From contig CAVNZM010000001.1 in NCBI GenBank assembly GCA_963693365.1, positions 496,001 to 560,000 on the forward strand: a stretch of DNA of 64,000 nucleotides, written 5' to 3'. The DNA is from Amoebidium appalachense. Taxonomy: Eukaryota; Ichthyosporea. The notes under the pieces were generated by a model. That model saw only the letters and a program-made list of their open reading frames with translations. It did not search any database and had not been told where the DNA came from. Position numbers and translations under genes: made by a program. This document shows positions 44,711 to 56,385 of the stretch, in pieces. Every line of letters begins with the position of its first letter. Position 1 is the stretch's first letter.

Positions 44711-45614
44711 GTGTGCGCGGCTTGTACATATGTACGTGTTCATGTGCACCTGTGTCGGACCTACGAAGTACATGAAAGTAAATTTTGACAGCATCGATCT
44801 GCCGGTGTGTATGTGTATGTGTGCCAGTGCAGCAGGTGTGCCTTGTAACTGATAGCTTCGCATTTTACGTGTGTGTATATATAGTAGTACGCATAGACAC
44901 TTGCTGATCATTCGGATCGACATTAATATTTAATCTGTCGGTCCTCGGTTTTTTGAGTGAATGATGATCAAGTGTAAGAGCATTCACTTGGCAAGTATTA
45001 ATGTTGCAGAGGCTAGCTGCAGCTGCAAGCGTCGGATGCACACTGACAATTGTCTTTTCAGCGAGTCTAACCTGCAGGCAGCAGCTGCACACATATAGGG
45101 TTGTTATCTTGCGGCACATGCACGGTGATCATTTCAGAGTAATAGAGTTCAGAGCAATGAAAATAATGAAAATAACTAAACTTTGTGACTACTTTAAAGT
45201 TGCTGAGATCATACGTGGTGCAAGCTGCACTATGAACACATGTATAGTGCTAGTAATTAATACATTTTTGTTGCCTTCTGCAGGGTTATCGTAGCTACGT
45301 CACGGCCTGCACTCAGGGGGGGGGAGGGGGGGGGGGGGAGGGGGGATGATTCGAAGGGGGTATAAATAAGAACATGCACCTAAAGGTCTTTCCCGTGGAT
45401 CCTCCCCCCCCTCCCCCCCCCCACCTCTCCCTCCCCCGGGGCCCCATACTATGATATCTAGGCCCAATATTATATGCCCCCTTCCCCCCCCCCCCCCCCC
45501 CTCCTCCTCTCCGGATCCCCGGACCCCACTTCCCTACCCGGAGGCTCAAGAGCTCCCCCTTCCCCTTCCCCCCCCCCCTCCCCCCCCCCCCCAAGGCTTA
45601 CGGGGGCCCTTCTT

Positions 45615-45654
<40 letters not shown>

Positions 45655-45904
45655 GGGGGTGGGGGGGAGGGAAGTGGAAGGCGGGGGTGGATGCATGTCA
45701 GCCTAGGTGAATTCAATTGTTTAACTCCAGTGTGCAGGACTGGTCTAAAGGCTTAAGAAAACAACGAGGAAATGGGGTCCAGTGGAGGTGGTGGTGGTGT
45801 TCTGTGTGTGTGTGTACACGTGCACGTATGTGTGTGGTTTTTTTAAGGGGTGAGTGGTGGTGGTGGTGGTGGTGGTGGTCACCGTGGTGGTGGTGTGTGT
45901 GTCT

Positions 45905-45977
<73 letters not shown>

Positions 45978-46865
45978 TAGAAAGAAAAACTGCTCGTGGG
46001 TCACTGTTTTTCGTCACTGTATTTGTAACGGGCCGCTCATATTTATATAACTACTTTAATTTAAGTACACGTGTTCATTATCATATACGATGGCCAAATA
46101 TAGAAATTTTGGCGTCGAAGTTCTTGGAGCTAAAAAAACGTTTAAAAGGGGGAAATAATAGCTTGGCCCCAAATTTACCTTGCCGTTTTTAGCGAATGTA
46201 TTTTTTATTCATGAGTTCTAGTGATTCAGTGAGTGCACGTGCCTGCCTCAGGCTGATCATGACAACTGCAACACACCATTCCTACATGGATATCAACCAA
46301 AAGAAAATAGTATATACTGTGGTGGTCTCCTAAACCTTGTGCGGCATGCGCATACATGATATTACAGTGACGCATGTGCATATTATTGTTCTGTACACCG
46401 GAGTGTGCCGGTGCACGTGGCTGTTTTGTGCACATGTTACAATAGCAGCACGATCTCCCTAAACTCCATGTTTACACATCCCTCACCCTGGCTCTGCCTT
46501 GTCGGTGCTCCAAAACACACATACAAATCCCCCTAGACTCAGTGCCTGCACATGGTCGCATTCACGTGCAGGTCACGTGACACATGCGATGCCATACTGC
46601 CGTCTACAGCAACAACCACGGCAGCATGTATACCGGCCCAGCACGAAATATACTTATCGGCAGCCCACTGAACTCGCCCATTTTCTCTTTTTCATGTATG
46701 TCCCTCCTTTTTTGTAAAATCACCCTTTTTGGCCTCCCGGTAGTGGATTTTGCAGGATTTGACTTCTTTGAGGTCCAAAAACCTCAAATTTTCCCCGGCG
46801 GGGCCGGGGAGGGAGAATTCAAAAATTGCCCGCTCCTGATATGGTACCCGGGCCGCTGCGCTACA
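44711..46865. other. Non-coding stretch with C/G runs
   Basis: C and G runs crowd 45317-45675, and a TG array with a following G run sits at about 45908-45976. A hairpin TTTGAGG/CCTCAAA is at about 46767-46790. No exon was recognised. Confidence 0.45.
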
Positions 46866-46876
46866 GTACTCTGTTG

Positions 46877-46948
46877 CTAACGTTAACACGTACTGACGTG
46901 TTGCCGTACGTGCGACGTTATACATGTACGTCCCTTTTAAGTAATTAC

Positions 46949-46979
<31 letters not shown>

Positions 46980-47011
46980 AAGAAAGGAGACACCGCCTCA
47001 GTAGGAGGTAG
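46877..47011. mobile_element. Small non-autonomous element M with 9-bp TSD, copy 1
   Basis: This 135-bp element begins CTAACGTTAACACGTACTGA and ends CGCCTCAGTAGGAGGTAG. It is flanked by exact 9-bp direct repeats ACTCTGTTG (46868-46876 and 47012-47020). It contains a palindrome (AACACGT/ACGTGTT) and a central A run of about 28. The same sequence recurs at 58613-58736 with a different 9-bp duplication. A 9-bp duplication is typical of Mutator-like (MULE) transposases, but terminal inverted repeats are very short (CTAAC versus CTACC). Confidence 0.75.
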
Positions 47012-47173
47012 ACTCTGTTGGTGAAAACATACTTGTTTCCTTTCACCTAAAATAAAGAAAACTACTTTGAACTTACTGGTACATAAACTTCACAAACTCA
47101 CAACTATAAATACTTAGTCTTCAGAACATATTTCTTTACAGAAATATTTATCTAAATACACGTATTTACATTT

Positions 47174-47240
47174 CAGAGATGTGCTGATGAGCACTCGTCG
47201 ACTACTCGCCGAGAAGCGAAACCGATATTCATTATCTCTG
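47174..47240 (+). ncRNA. Hammerhead ribozyme candidate, type I
   Basis: Both invariant core boxes are exact: CTGATGA (47184-47190) and GAAA (47218-47221). Stem I pairs CAGAGATGTG (47174-47183) with CATTATCTCTG (47230-47240), ten pairs with one bulged U and one G-U. Stem II begins with the canonical G-C next to the core (G47191-C47217), then C-G, a small internal loop and CTCG/CGAG. Stem III is minimal (A47221-U47228), with predicted cleavage after A-U-U (47229). Very short stem III is known for hammerheads of Penelope-like elements and retrozymes, which often cut as dimers. Whether it cleaves is untested. Confidence 0.6.
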
Positions 47241-47244
47241 CAAA

Positions 47245-49090
47245 ACAATATAGTCACCAATTATAAGCTCAGGAAATATATAGGTATCAGCCAAAAAGAG
47301 GGGTGATAACATCGTATTCGTACTGAAAATCAAAATCAAGTGAGCTTTTACCCTTTTGTTCTACATGAGATTTCTGTTCTCATTGAGCTCACCTTAGGAC
47401 ACCTGCGTTATCGTTTAACAGATGTGCCGCCCCAGCCAAACTCCCCACCTGACAATGTCTTAAACTCGGATCGCACCGCGAAGGTGCTTAAAGCTAGAAT
47501 GTGGGCTTTGACACCCAATTCCGCTTAATTTAATAAGTAAAAATAACATCGCTACAAACTCAGCCAGTCCGAAAAGCCATTATGCTGACGGGCGGTCGCT
47601 CCACAATATGCTAAATTGAAGCATCTAACACCAACTAGAAGTGACAACGAAGTCTTATGTGCACAACACAGCACACCATGCACATTAGCGATCCTGCATG
47701 CATCTTTTACAGCCTGAAAGGTTATGTTTTACACTATTATTGGTTCAGATGTTGTAGCCCTTCGGTCCGTCAGGGAATTCGATTTTCCGAAAAAGCGTTC
47801 CTGTGTCGTTCAACAGGGTCACGGTGGCACCGGCGCTGCAGCCTGTGCCAGGCAGCTGCAGGGCAAGCGCATGCGCAGCTGCAGCCGCTGACTGGGGCAT
47901 ATCAACTTTTGTTTTCTTGGTCAGGTACGCACAGCTGTTTGCGAACTCACACATCCAAGGCAGTACCGGGTATCATGCCATTGAATACACTTTCCGGCTC
48001 TGACAGCCTGGGTCAAGAAAAATGCATATGATTATGACAGACTGAGTCATGGGTGTGTGTGTGTGTGTGTGTGTGTACACATGCATGTGTGTGTGTGTGT
48101 GTGTGTGTGTGATGAGTGTGTGTGTGTGCGTGCACGTGTGTGCGTATGCGTGCCAGATATTTGTGTGTGTGTGCGTGTGCCACGGTGTACATGTGTGTGT
48201 GTGTGTGTGTGTGTGCGTGTGTGCGTGTGTGCGTGTGTGTGTACATGTGTGTGTGTGTGTTTGTGTGTCATGTATACGTGTCTATGACAGATAGAGAGTG
48301 TACACTATCTGTATGTGTCTGAATGTGTGTAGTGTTTGTGTCTGTGTGCGCAGTATGTCATCATTGTGCTGATATACCCCAGTAATGCATTCTGTGTGCA
48401 TCTAGTTGTGTGTGCACGGTATCAGTTAAACGTTTTCCGGTGTTGTTTCAAAATCTTCAGGCCCCTGTAGAGGCAGGCGCGCCCCCGCTATTGTAGGGGG
48501 CGCGCAGAACCATGCCATCGGAACTTTCTAGTATCGATATCATACGTCACCCCGGACCTGGCGCCGGCTGTTCTTGCAAGCATCCATCCCACTGGCAAAG
48601 CCACGTGATGTCTAGGCTACAAACATTTCCCAGGTCACACTGCAAGGAAGACATCCGTAACTACTCCAGGGACAGAGCCCGCCCAAAACCCCATCACTCA
48701 AGCAGTACATGAGGGTTCTAAAGAGCAATACAGAACATGTAAGACTGCAAGTCTGCCGTAGTGGGCGCGGCGACAGGAGTTACGCCCAAAAGGAAAACAA
48801 GCAGCCAAACAAGGTTGCCTAGCTGTAACGGGGGATACAAAAGGAACCAACAGTCACTTCTGGTTGAGCCTGTTTGAACAACTACTGCCTCCTGCCTTTC
48901 TGGCCAGAGTACAGGCCAGGTGCATGCCAACTCCCAAGGACGCTTTGGTGCATCAGCTACGTTGTCAGCCTCTTTAAGGTACAATGCTTTCTTTCTTTGA
49001 AGAGCTGTTATTGCCACGTTTATGAAATGGCTTAGGAAGTATACATGCTGTCTGTCAAAGACAAGCACAAAGCAAACACACACTGAAGTC
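47245..49090. other. Non-coding stretch with TG array
   Basis: TG-rich at 48053-48340. A perfect 10-base inverted repeat GCGCGCCCCC/GGGGGCGCGC lies at 48477-48505. No recognised exon or RNA gene apart from the hammerhead candidate just upstream. Confidence 0.45.
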
Positions 49091-49114
49091 CACGCAAACA
49101 GCAATATGCATACA

Positions 49115-49403
49115 CTTGCACGCACACACACACACACACACACACGGCCATCCACGACACACACACGCACGCACATAAACGCACACACACACGTGCGCGC
49201 TAGCACATCCACACGCACATGAACACACACGCGCGCATACCCACACCCACACACGCAGATACACACACCCACACCCACATGCACATGCAACACACACACG
49301 CACACATTCACACACACGCACACGCACGCACACAAACACACACAAGCACAAGCACACACCCACACATGCACGCACACGCGCATGCGCACGCACGCGCACG
49401 CAC

Positions 49404-49481
<78 letters not shown>

Positions 49482-49580
49482 TCACACACACGCACATGCA
49501 CGCACGCAGACACACACAAGCACAAGCACACACACACATACGCACGTGCACGCGCACGCACACGCGCACGCACACGCACA
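49115..49580. repeat. (CA)n/(CG) array
   Basis: About 460 bases of CA repeats with ACGCGC interruptions, pure (CA)n at about 49407-49480. Long frames on both strands encode Thr-His or Cys-Val repeats and are not genes. Confidence 0.92.
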
Positions 49581-49639
49581 GAAGACCTTTCCTTATTTTT
49601 TGCCTAAGGGTCTTCCTTCAGAACTATTTTCTCCTTACT

Positions 49640-50081
49640 TCGTTGCTGAACTGGATTTTTTTTTGTTGGAACTGGGCCTTCTTCTTTTCACGTTTGCTTC
49701 TTTGCTTGTTTACTTTGTGCCGCCCCCCCTCCCCCCCCCCCTCCCCCCCCCCCCCCCGGGGGGACTCACTGTTCTTTTTTTTTTTTTGCCTGGTTGCTTC
49801 TAAGCTTCATTCCCTCCATACAACCCCCCCCCCCCCCCCCCCCCGCCTCCCCCTTCCCCCACCTTTTCCCCACACACCTTCCCCCTCCTCTTTGGGCTCA
49901 TTCACTTGTTGCTTTCTCGTTTCTTTGCTTCTTGCCTCATTGTTTCCACACAACCTGACGCCCCCTTCTCCCCCCCCCCTCCCTCTTATCTCTATCTTCC
50001 TCGTAGGCACTTGTTCATTCTTGGGTTCTTTGCTTCTTTGCTTCTCTGCCTCATTGTTTCCATATATCCCCCCCTCCCCAC

Positions 50082-50120
<39 letters not shown>

Positions 50121-50195
50121 GGAGACTCACCCATTCGTTGCTTCTTTACTTCTTTTCTTCTTTGCTTTATTGCTTCTCCACTCCCCCTTCCCTCC
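49640..50195. repeat. TTTGCTTC/C-run composite array, left block
   Basis: Four to five segments rich in TTGCTTCTTTGCTTC, many beginning near GACTCATTCATTCGTT, each followed by a C run of 15-40 bases. This is the same organisation as 52985-57080. The Penelope-like RT fragment and other repeats lie between the blocks. Confidence 0.8.
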
Positions 50196-50205
50196 CCCTC
50201 CCCCT

Positions 50206-50751
50206 TTTGACCGCATTGATGTCTTTGTAGATTTTCAGTTTACTCGCCACCACATAGATGTTTTAATCTCCCTTCATAATCCTCGCATTCTCTCCCACCT
50301 CTATTTAGAAGATTGTGATTTCGGTCTATATCCCAAGACCAGCCTTCAACTCAACCCTGCCCGTTCCTCCCCCTCTGTCCCCTACCTCGACTTGCATATC
50401 ACCTGCACTAATCACGGCATTCACACAACCATCTACAACAAGCTCGACACACCCACATTCAATACACTAGACATCGTTCGTTTCCCACACCACGACTCAT
50501 TCATCTCCCGCACTGCAAAATACGGCATCATGACAAGTCAAATGCATAGCTACCAGCGCAAGTGCTCCACACTTGCTGCATTCACCACATGCACTGCACG
50601 ACTTGCTAAAGCATTGCTTAACAAAGGCTACTTGTTTAGACTCTTGCACCACAAAATGCACAGCTTTCTCGCCACACACCCGCACATATACGGTGGCGTT
50701 CACTCCTCTCACATACTCTCCATCATCACTAGAAAGATCAACACTCCCTAG
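50206..50751 (+). pseudogene. Penelope-like reverse transcriptase fragment (C-terminal part)
   Basis: About 180 residues read in one frame to a TAG stop. Motifs: YLDLHITC, then TTIYNKLDTPTFNTLDIV, then KYGIMTSQMHSYQRKCS and AKALLNKGY. This order (YLDLxI, YxKxD, YGxxxSQ, RxC, LxxxGY) matches the end of RTs in Penelope-like and related eukaryotic retroelements, although the exact family is uncertain. The 5' part with the catalytic YxDD box is missing; upstream is C-rich simple sequence. A hammerhead candidate lies 3 kb upstream on the same strand. Confidence 0.6.
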
Positions 50752-50857
50752 TCCCCCACTCTATCCCGACCCCCCCCCCCCCCCTACCAGCCCCCTACAC
50801 CTCCCCCCCCCCCCCCCCCCCCCTCTCCCTCCCTCTCTCTCTCCCTCTCTCTCTCCC

Positions 50858-50897
<40 letters not shown>

Positions 50898-50919
50898 CGC
50901 TCGCTCTCTCGCTCTCTCG

Positions 50920-50992
<73 letters not shown>

Positions 50993-51056
50993 CCCCCCCC
51001 CTCTCCCTCTTTCGTCTCTCTCTCGTTCTCTCCCTCCCTCTCTCTCTCTCTCCCTC

Positions 51057-51099
<43 letters not shown>

Positions 51100-51254
51100 T
51101 CCCCCGCTCCTTTTCCCAAACAATTCCCCCGCCGTTCTTCTTTCTCAGCCGGCTAGGTTTTTGGGTTGCCTGGTAAGTTTTGAAATGGAGCTCTCGTCTC
51201 TGATCTGTCCACCACAGGTTTTTTTTTTATTTTTTATTTTTTTTATTCTTCTCC

Positions 51255-51291
<37 letters not shown>

Positions 51292-51430
51292 TTTCCCCCT
51301 CCCTCCCTCCCCTCCCTTCGCCCTTCGCCCTTCCCCGGCCTACTCCCCCCCCCCCTCTCCCCCCCCCCCTTCCCCTCCTACCTTCTTTCCCCCCCCCCCC
51401 CCCTGGCCAAACCCTGTATACACTCTTCTC
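50752..51430. repeat. C runs and (CT)n array
   Basis: C-rich sequence flanks a (CT)n array at about 50826-51060 with TCGC interruptions; further C runs lie at about 51060-51097 and 51258-51290. Non-coding. Confidence 0.9.
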
Positions 51431-51436
51431 TTCCGC

Positions 51437-51565
51437 AGGTCTCTAACCCACTCTGCAGAACGTTTTAAGCATTTTTCCCCTTGGAGAACTTGGTCGTTGG
51501 TTCGTTTTTGTCTGATATCTAACGACTCTGCAGGGTTTTCTGAGACTACTGACACTCTAACATTC
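51437..51565. repeat. Repeat C, copy 1
   Basis: About 125 bases with GGTCTCTAAC, CACTCTGCAGAACGTT, TTGTCTGATATCTAACGAC and TCTGCAG. The same ordered words recur, diverged, at 51833-51950. Confidence 0.55.
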
Positions 51566-51591
51566 CCCCCCTCTCTTGCTTCCCCCCCCCC

Positions 51592-51641
<50 letters not shown>

Positions 51642-51772
51642 TTGGGCCCTCCCTGAGGATGGGCTCTGCTTATGACGCATACTGTGCGCATGGCTGATGT
51701 TGCATACTTGAATGTTTGCCTTTGCATGTGTCCTTCGTGTATGCGTACTTCGTACCGTGTTCCGCATTCAAA
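51642..51772. repeat. Repeat B, partial copy
   Basis: The last 130 bases of repeat B (GGGCCCTCCCTGAGGATGGG to GTGTTCCGCATTCAAAC), ending in a C run. It matches 55341-55467 and 56750-56897 closely. Confidence 0.85.
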
Positions 51773-51832
51773 CCCCCCCCCCCCCCCCCCCTTTCCCTCC
51801 TCCTTCCCCTCCGATTTTCTCTGCACACTCAA

Positions 51833-51950
51833 CAGGTCTTAACCAGCTCTGCACATCGTTAGTCACAATCTTCTCTCATATATGAGAGAATGATCGTATT
51901 GGTACGATTTGTCTAATATCTGACGATTCTGCAGCATCCCTAAGACCCCC
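51833..51950. repeat. Repeat C, copy 2
   Basis: Diverged relative of 51437-51565 (GGTCTTAACCAGCTCTGCAC, then TTGTCTAATATCTGACGATT and CTGCAG). It is followed by a C run and (CT)n plus T runs to about 52050. Confidence 0.55.
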
Positions 51951-51987
51951 CTCCCCCTCCCCTCCTCCCCCCCCCCCCCCCCCCCCC

Positions 51988-52032
<45 letters not shown>

Positions 52033-52376
52033 TTTTTTTTTTTTTTTTTGGCGCCTGTTGTTTTGCTTGTCATCTGTTGTTCTGGTTGATTACCTGTAAT
52101 CTTCGCTTATCTATGTGTGTGTGTGTGTGTGTGTATGTTGTGCGCGGTTGCACACACCGGTGTCTACTTTTCTTCCTACTGTTTTTCTCTCTCCACACAC
52201 TTCATCTGTCCACTTCTGCATACCCCCTCTCATAGCCATAGACACACTTCACACATTGCGTTACGCTCAAGCATGCACACACCGCTCTGTTGGCGACAGC
52301 TCCCTTGGAACCCATGCGGCATGTTACCCGCCGGCGTAACATAACTCCGACTATCGATTTGGCTTTTTTCAAGCCC

Positions 52377-52946
52377 AAAGCAATGGGTGATACCATATTT
52401 CCGGCTGACATCCGGGGGCATAGCTTTCCGTTCGAAGACGTTAAAGTTCCGCCCTAGTAAGCGTGTTACTACCCTGCGGGGTGGGTCAAATCTCATATTT
52501 TCCCCTCTGATTGCGAATTCTCCGGCCTTCAGGACTTAATTCTTTTCAGCTGGTGTAGTGTGTTAGCCAGGGAAGTATCGACTTAGGTAGCGACTGGGGA
52601 GCTTCCTAGATGCCCCGTCTCCTGAGTTCCTATCTATATTTTTCTTGCTTCTGCTTACTGCTGCAACTTTAAGCCCCGGCCTTTCCCACTGCCCTTGCCT
52701 GCATAAGCAACCCTGCTCGTCTCTGATCAAGACGGGTGACCTACCCATGTTCAAGTGAAACAGTATCTGAGTTGGGTTTCGTTAATGAGGTGAATAGGTC
52801 GAAATTCGGGTACTGTGGATGACGTGGCCCCCCCCTGAGCATGGGCTCTGCTTATTATGCATACTCTTTATGTATGGCTTGCATTCTGCATCGTGTTATC
52901 CGTTTGTTCTCGTGTACTTCGTACTTTTTGACGCATTCAAACCCCC
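52377..52946. repeat. Dispersed repeat A, copy 2
   Basis: Second copy of the repeat at 26756-27330 in the same orientation, ending in the same GCATTCAAA plus C-run tail. It has about a dozen or so substitutions relative to copy 1 by eye. Confidence 0.88.
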
Positions 52947-53186
52947 TCCCCCTTTTGTCTCCCCCGTAGGCCCGTAGGGACCTGTTTATACGTTGTTTGT
53001 TTGCTTGTTTGCTTCTTTGATTCTTTGCTTCTTTGCTTCTTTGCCTCTTTTCTTCCTTGCTTCCATATGTCTCTCTCTCTCTCTCTCTCTCCCCCCCCCC
53101 CCCCCCCCCCTCCCCCCCCCCCCCCCCCCCCCCCCACGGGGAATCATTGTTCTGTTGCTTTTTTGCTTCTATGCTTCGTTGCTTGC

Positions 53187-53226
<40 letters not shown>

Positions 53227-53407
53227 CTCCCCGGTACCCCAACACTCGGGGACTCATTCATTCTTTGTTTCTTTGCTTCTTTGCTTCCTTGCTTCTTTGG
53301 TTCTTCGCTTCCTTACTCCATTGCTTCTTTGCTTCTTTCCTTCTTTGCTTCTTTCCTTCTTTGCTTCGTTGGGGTTGGTTGCTTTTTTTTCATTGTTTCT
53401 AAATACC

Positions 53408-53441
<34 letters not shown>

Positions 53442-54375
53442 TTCTTCCCTTGTGGGACTTGTTCATTTGTTGCTTCTTTTTTTCTTTGCTTCTTTGCTTC
53501 TTCATTTCTGTGCCCCCCCCCCTCTCCCCCCCCCCCCCCCCCCCCCTCCCCCGCCCCATCCAGCCCACCCGGGGCTCAATCATTCGTTGCTTCTTTGCTT
53601 CTTTGCTTACATGCCCCCTCCCCCCCCCCCCCCCCCCCCCCCCCCCCAACACACACACACACACCTCTGTGAATCATCACATTCCTCCTTTGCTTCTTTG
53701 CCTCATTACTTCTTTGGATATTTGCTTCTTCGTTGTTTTTTGCTTCCAGTCAACCCCCCCCCCCCCCCCCCCCCCTCGCCCGATCCCTCTATACATTTGT
53801 TCGTTGCTTCTTTGCTTTTTTCTTCGTTGCATACATACAACCCTTCCCCCCCCCCCTGCCCCCACCGTTCTGGGACTGATTCATTCGTTTCTTCGCTGCT
53901 TCTTTGATTCGTTGCTTCTTTTCTTCTTTGCTTCTTTGCCTCTTTGCTTCCTTGCTTCCTTGCTTCCTTGCTTCCTTGCTTCCTTGTTTCGTTGCTTCTA
54001 TAAACCCCCCCCCCCCCCCCCCCCTCCCCCCCCCCTTCCCTCCCCTCCCCCTCCCTCCCCTCCCCTCCCCCCACTCCCCCCCCCCCCCCTTCCCCCGCTT
54101 CTCCTTTCCCCGTAGGGACTTGTTCATTCGTTGCTTCTTTGCTTCTTTGCCCCCCTGTACTACCCCCCCCCCCCCCCCCCCCCCCCCCCGGGGGACTCAC
54201 CCGTTCGTTGCTTCAATTCTTCTTTGCCTTTTTGCTTCTTGGCTTCCGTGCCCCCCCCCCCCCCCCCCCTCCCCCCCCCCCCCCCCCCGTTACCCCAACC
54301 CTCGGGGACTTCATTCTGTTTCTTCTTTGCTTCTTCGTTGGGGTGGGTTGCTTCTTTGTTTGATTGTTTCCGAAA

Positions 54376-54419
<44 letters not shown>

Positions 54420-54490
54420 ACCCACCCTTTTTTTTTCTTTTGTGGAACTTGTTCATTTGTTGCTTCTTTGCTTCTTTGCTTCTTTATTTC

Positions 54491-54524
<34 letters not shown>

Positions 54525-54704
54525 ACCACCACCACACACACACACACACATACACATACACACGCACACCTCGGGGACTCATTGATTCGTTGCTTCTTTG
54601 CTTCTTTGCTTTGTTTGCTTCTTTGCTTCTTTGCCTCTTTGCTTCTTTGCTTCTTCGTTGGGTTGGGTTGCTTCTTTGTTTCATTGTTTCTGAAAATCTT
54701 CTCT

Positions 54705-54749
<45 letters not shown>

Positions 54750-54959
54750 ACACCACCACCACCCTTTTCTTTCTTTTGTGGGACTATTTCATTTGTTGCT
54801 TCTTTGCTTCTTTGCGTCTTTATTTCTGTCCTCCCCCCCCCCCCCCCCCCCCCCCCTCCCCACCTCCCCCCCCCCCAACCCCACCTCAGGAATCAATCAT
54901 TCGTTGCCTCTTTGCTTCTTTGCTTACGTGCCTCCCCCCCCCCCCCCCCCCCCCAAATG

Positions 54960-55470
54960 TTGTCTACTTGAATGTTTGCCTTTGCATGTGTCCTTCGTGT
55001 ATGCGTACTTCGTACCGTGTTCCGCATTCAAACCCCCCCAGTCTTCTTTCAGAGGTGTCCTTTCAGGACAGACCGCTGTGTGGAGATCGCTTTACTTCCA
55101 TGCAACCGGGCATGGTTGCTCTGTGTCGTGCATCTGTAAGCACATACGCATTTTTCGCTGCACTGCTTTAGTTTGCACACGCGTATTCACCGTTTTGCTC
55201 ACCTTGCTTGCATAAGCAACTCTGCCCGTCTTTGATCAAGACGGGTTGACCCTCCCAAGTTCAGTTGATGCTGCTGTTTGAGTTGGAGAGTCGTATATAC
55301 GCGGGCTAAGGGGTCGAAACTCAGACGCAATTGATGACATGGGCCCTCCCTGAGGATGGGCTCTGCTTATGACGCATACTGTGCGCATGGCTATGTTGCA
55401 TACTTGAATGTTTGCCTTTGCATGTGTCCTTCGTGTATGCGTACTTCTACCGTGTTCTGCATCCAACCCC
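54960..55470. repeat. Repeat B, copy 1, with terminal direct repeats
   Basis: A unit of about 436 bases followed by a repeat of its first 70 bases (TACTTGAATGTTTGCC at 54965 and again at 55401). An internal stretch holds two adjacent perfect inverted repeats, TTGCTT/AAGCAA (55204-55219) and CCCGTCTT/AAGACGGG (55225-55245). The second half is related to repeat A. Non-coding. Confidence 0.85.
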
Positions 55471-55472
55471 CC

Positions 55473-55509
<37 letters not shown>

Positions 55510-55707
55510 ACGCACACACACACACTCACTCACACACCTCGGGGACTCATTGATTCGTTGTTTTATTGCTTTCTTGCTTCATTGCTTCATTGATTCCTTG
55601 CTTCTTTTCTTCTTTGCTTTCTTGCTTCTTTGCTTCTTTGCTTATTGCTTCTTTGCTTCTTTGGTTTTTTGCGTCTTTTTCGCTTCCACCACCCCCCCCC
55701 CCCCCCC

Positions 55708-55748
<41 letters not shown>

Positions 55749-55963
55749 TTTTTCCGGGGGCTCATTCATTCATTGGTCCTTTGCTTTTTGTATTGCTGCT
55801 TACGTGCCCCCCTCTGCCCCCCCCCCCTCCCCCCCCCCCCCCCCCCCCCCTCCCCTCCCCCCCTCTCCACACACATACACACATACATCTTGGGACTCAA
55901 TGATACGTTTCTTTTTTGCTTCTTTGGTTCTTGGCTTCTTTGTATGTATCTTTTTGCTTCCAT

Positions 55964-56006
<43 letters not shown>

Positions 56007-56385
56007 TTCCCCCCGCCCCCTCCCCCCACCCCTCGGGACTCATTCATTCTATACTTCTTTGCTTCGTTGCTTCTTTGCTTCTTTGCTTCTTTGCTTTTTT
56101 GCTTCGTTGCATACATCCCCCCCCCCCCCCCCCCCCCCCCCCCTCTCCGGGGACACTCACTCATTTTCTTGCTTCTTTGCTTCTTTTCTTCTTTGCTTCT
56201 TTGCTTCTTTGCTTGTTTGTGTCTATTTTGCTTCCATACCCCTACCCCCCCACACACACACCCCTTCCCCTCTCCCCTCACCTTCCTGCCCCCCTCTCAC
56301 CAACCCTTGAGATTCATTCATTCTTTCCTTCGTTGCTTCTTCTTTGCTTCTTTGTTTCGTTGCATACTTCTCCCCCTCCATCCCC

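Noticed and set aside
55300-55350. Hammerhead-like core words (CTGAGGA and CGAAAC) in repeats A and B
   Set aside because: They are in the order of a type II hammerhead, but the bases next to the two boxes do not pair to form stem II, and no suitable stem III was found.
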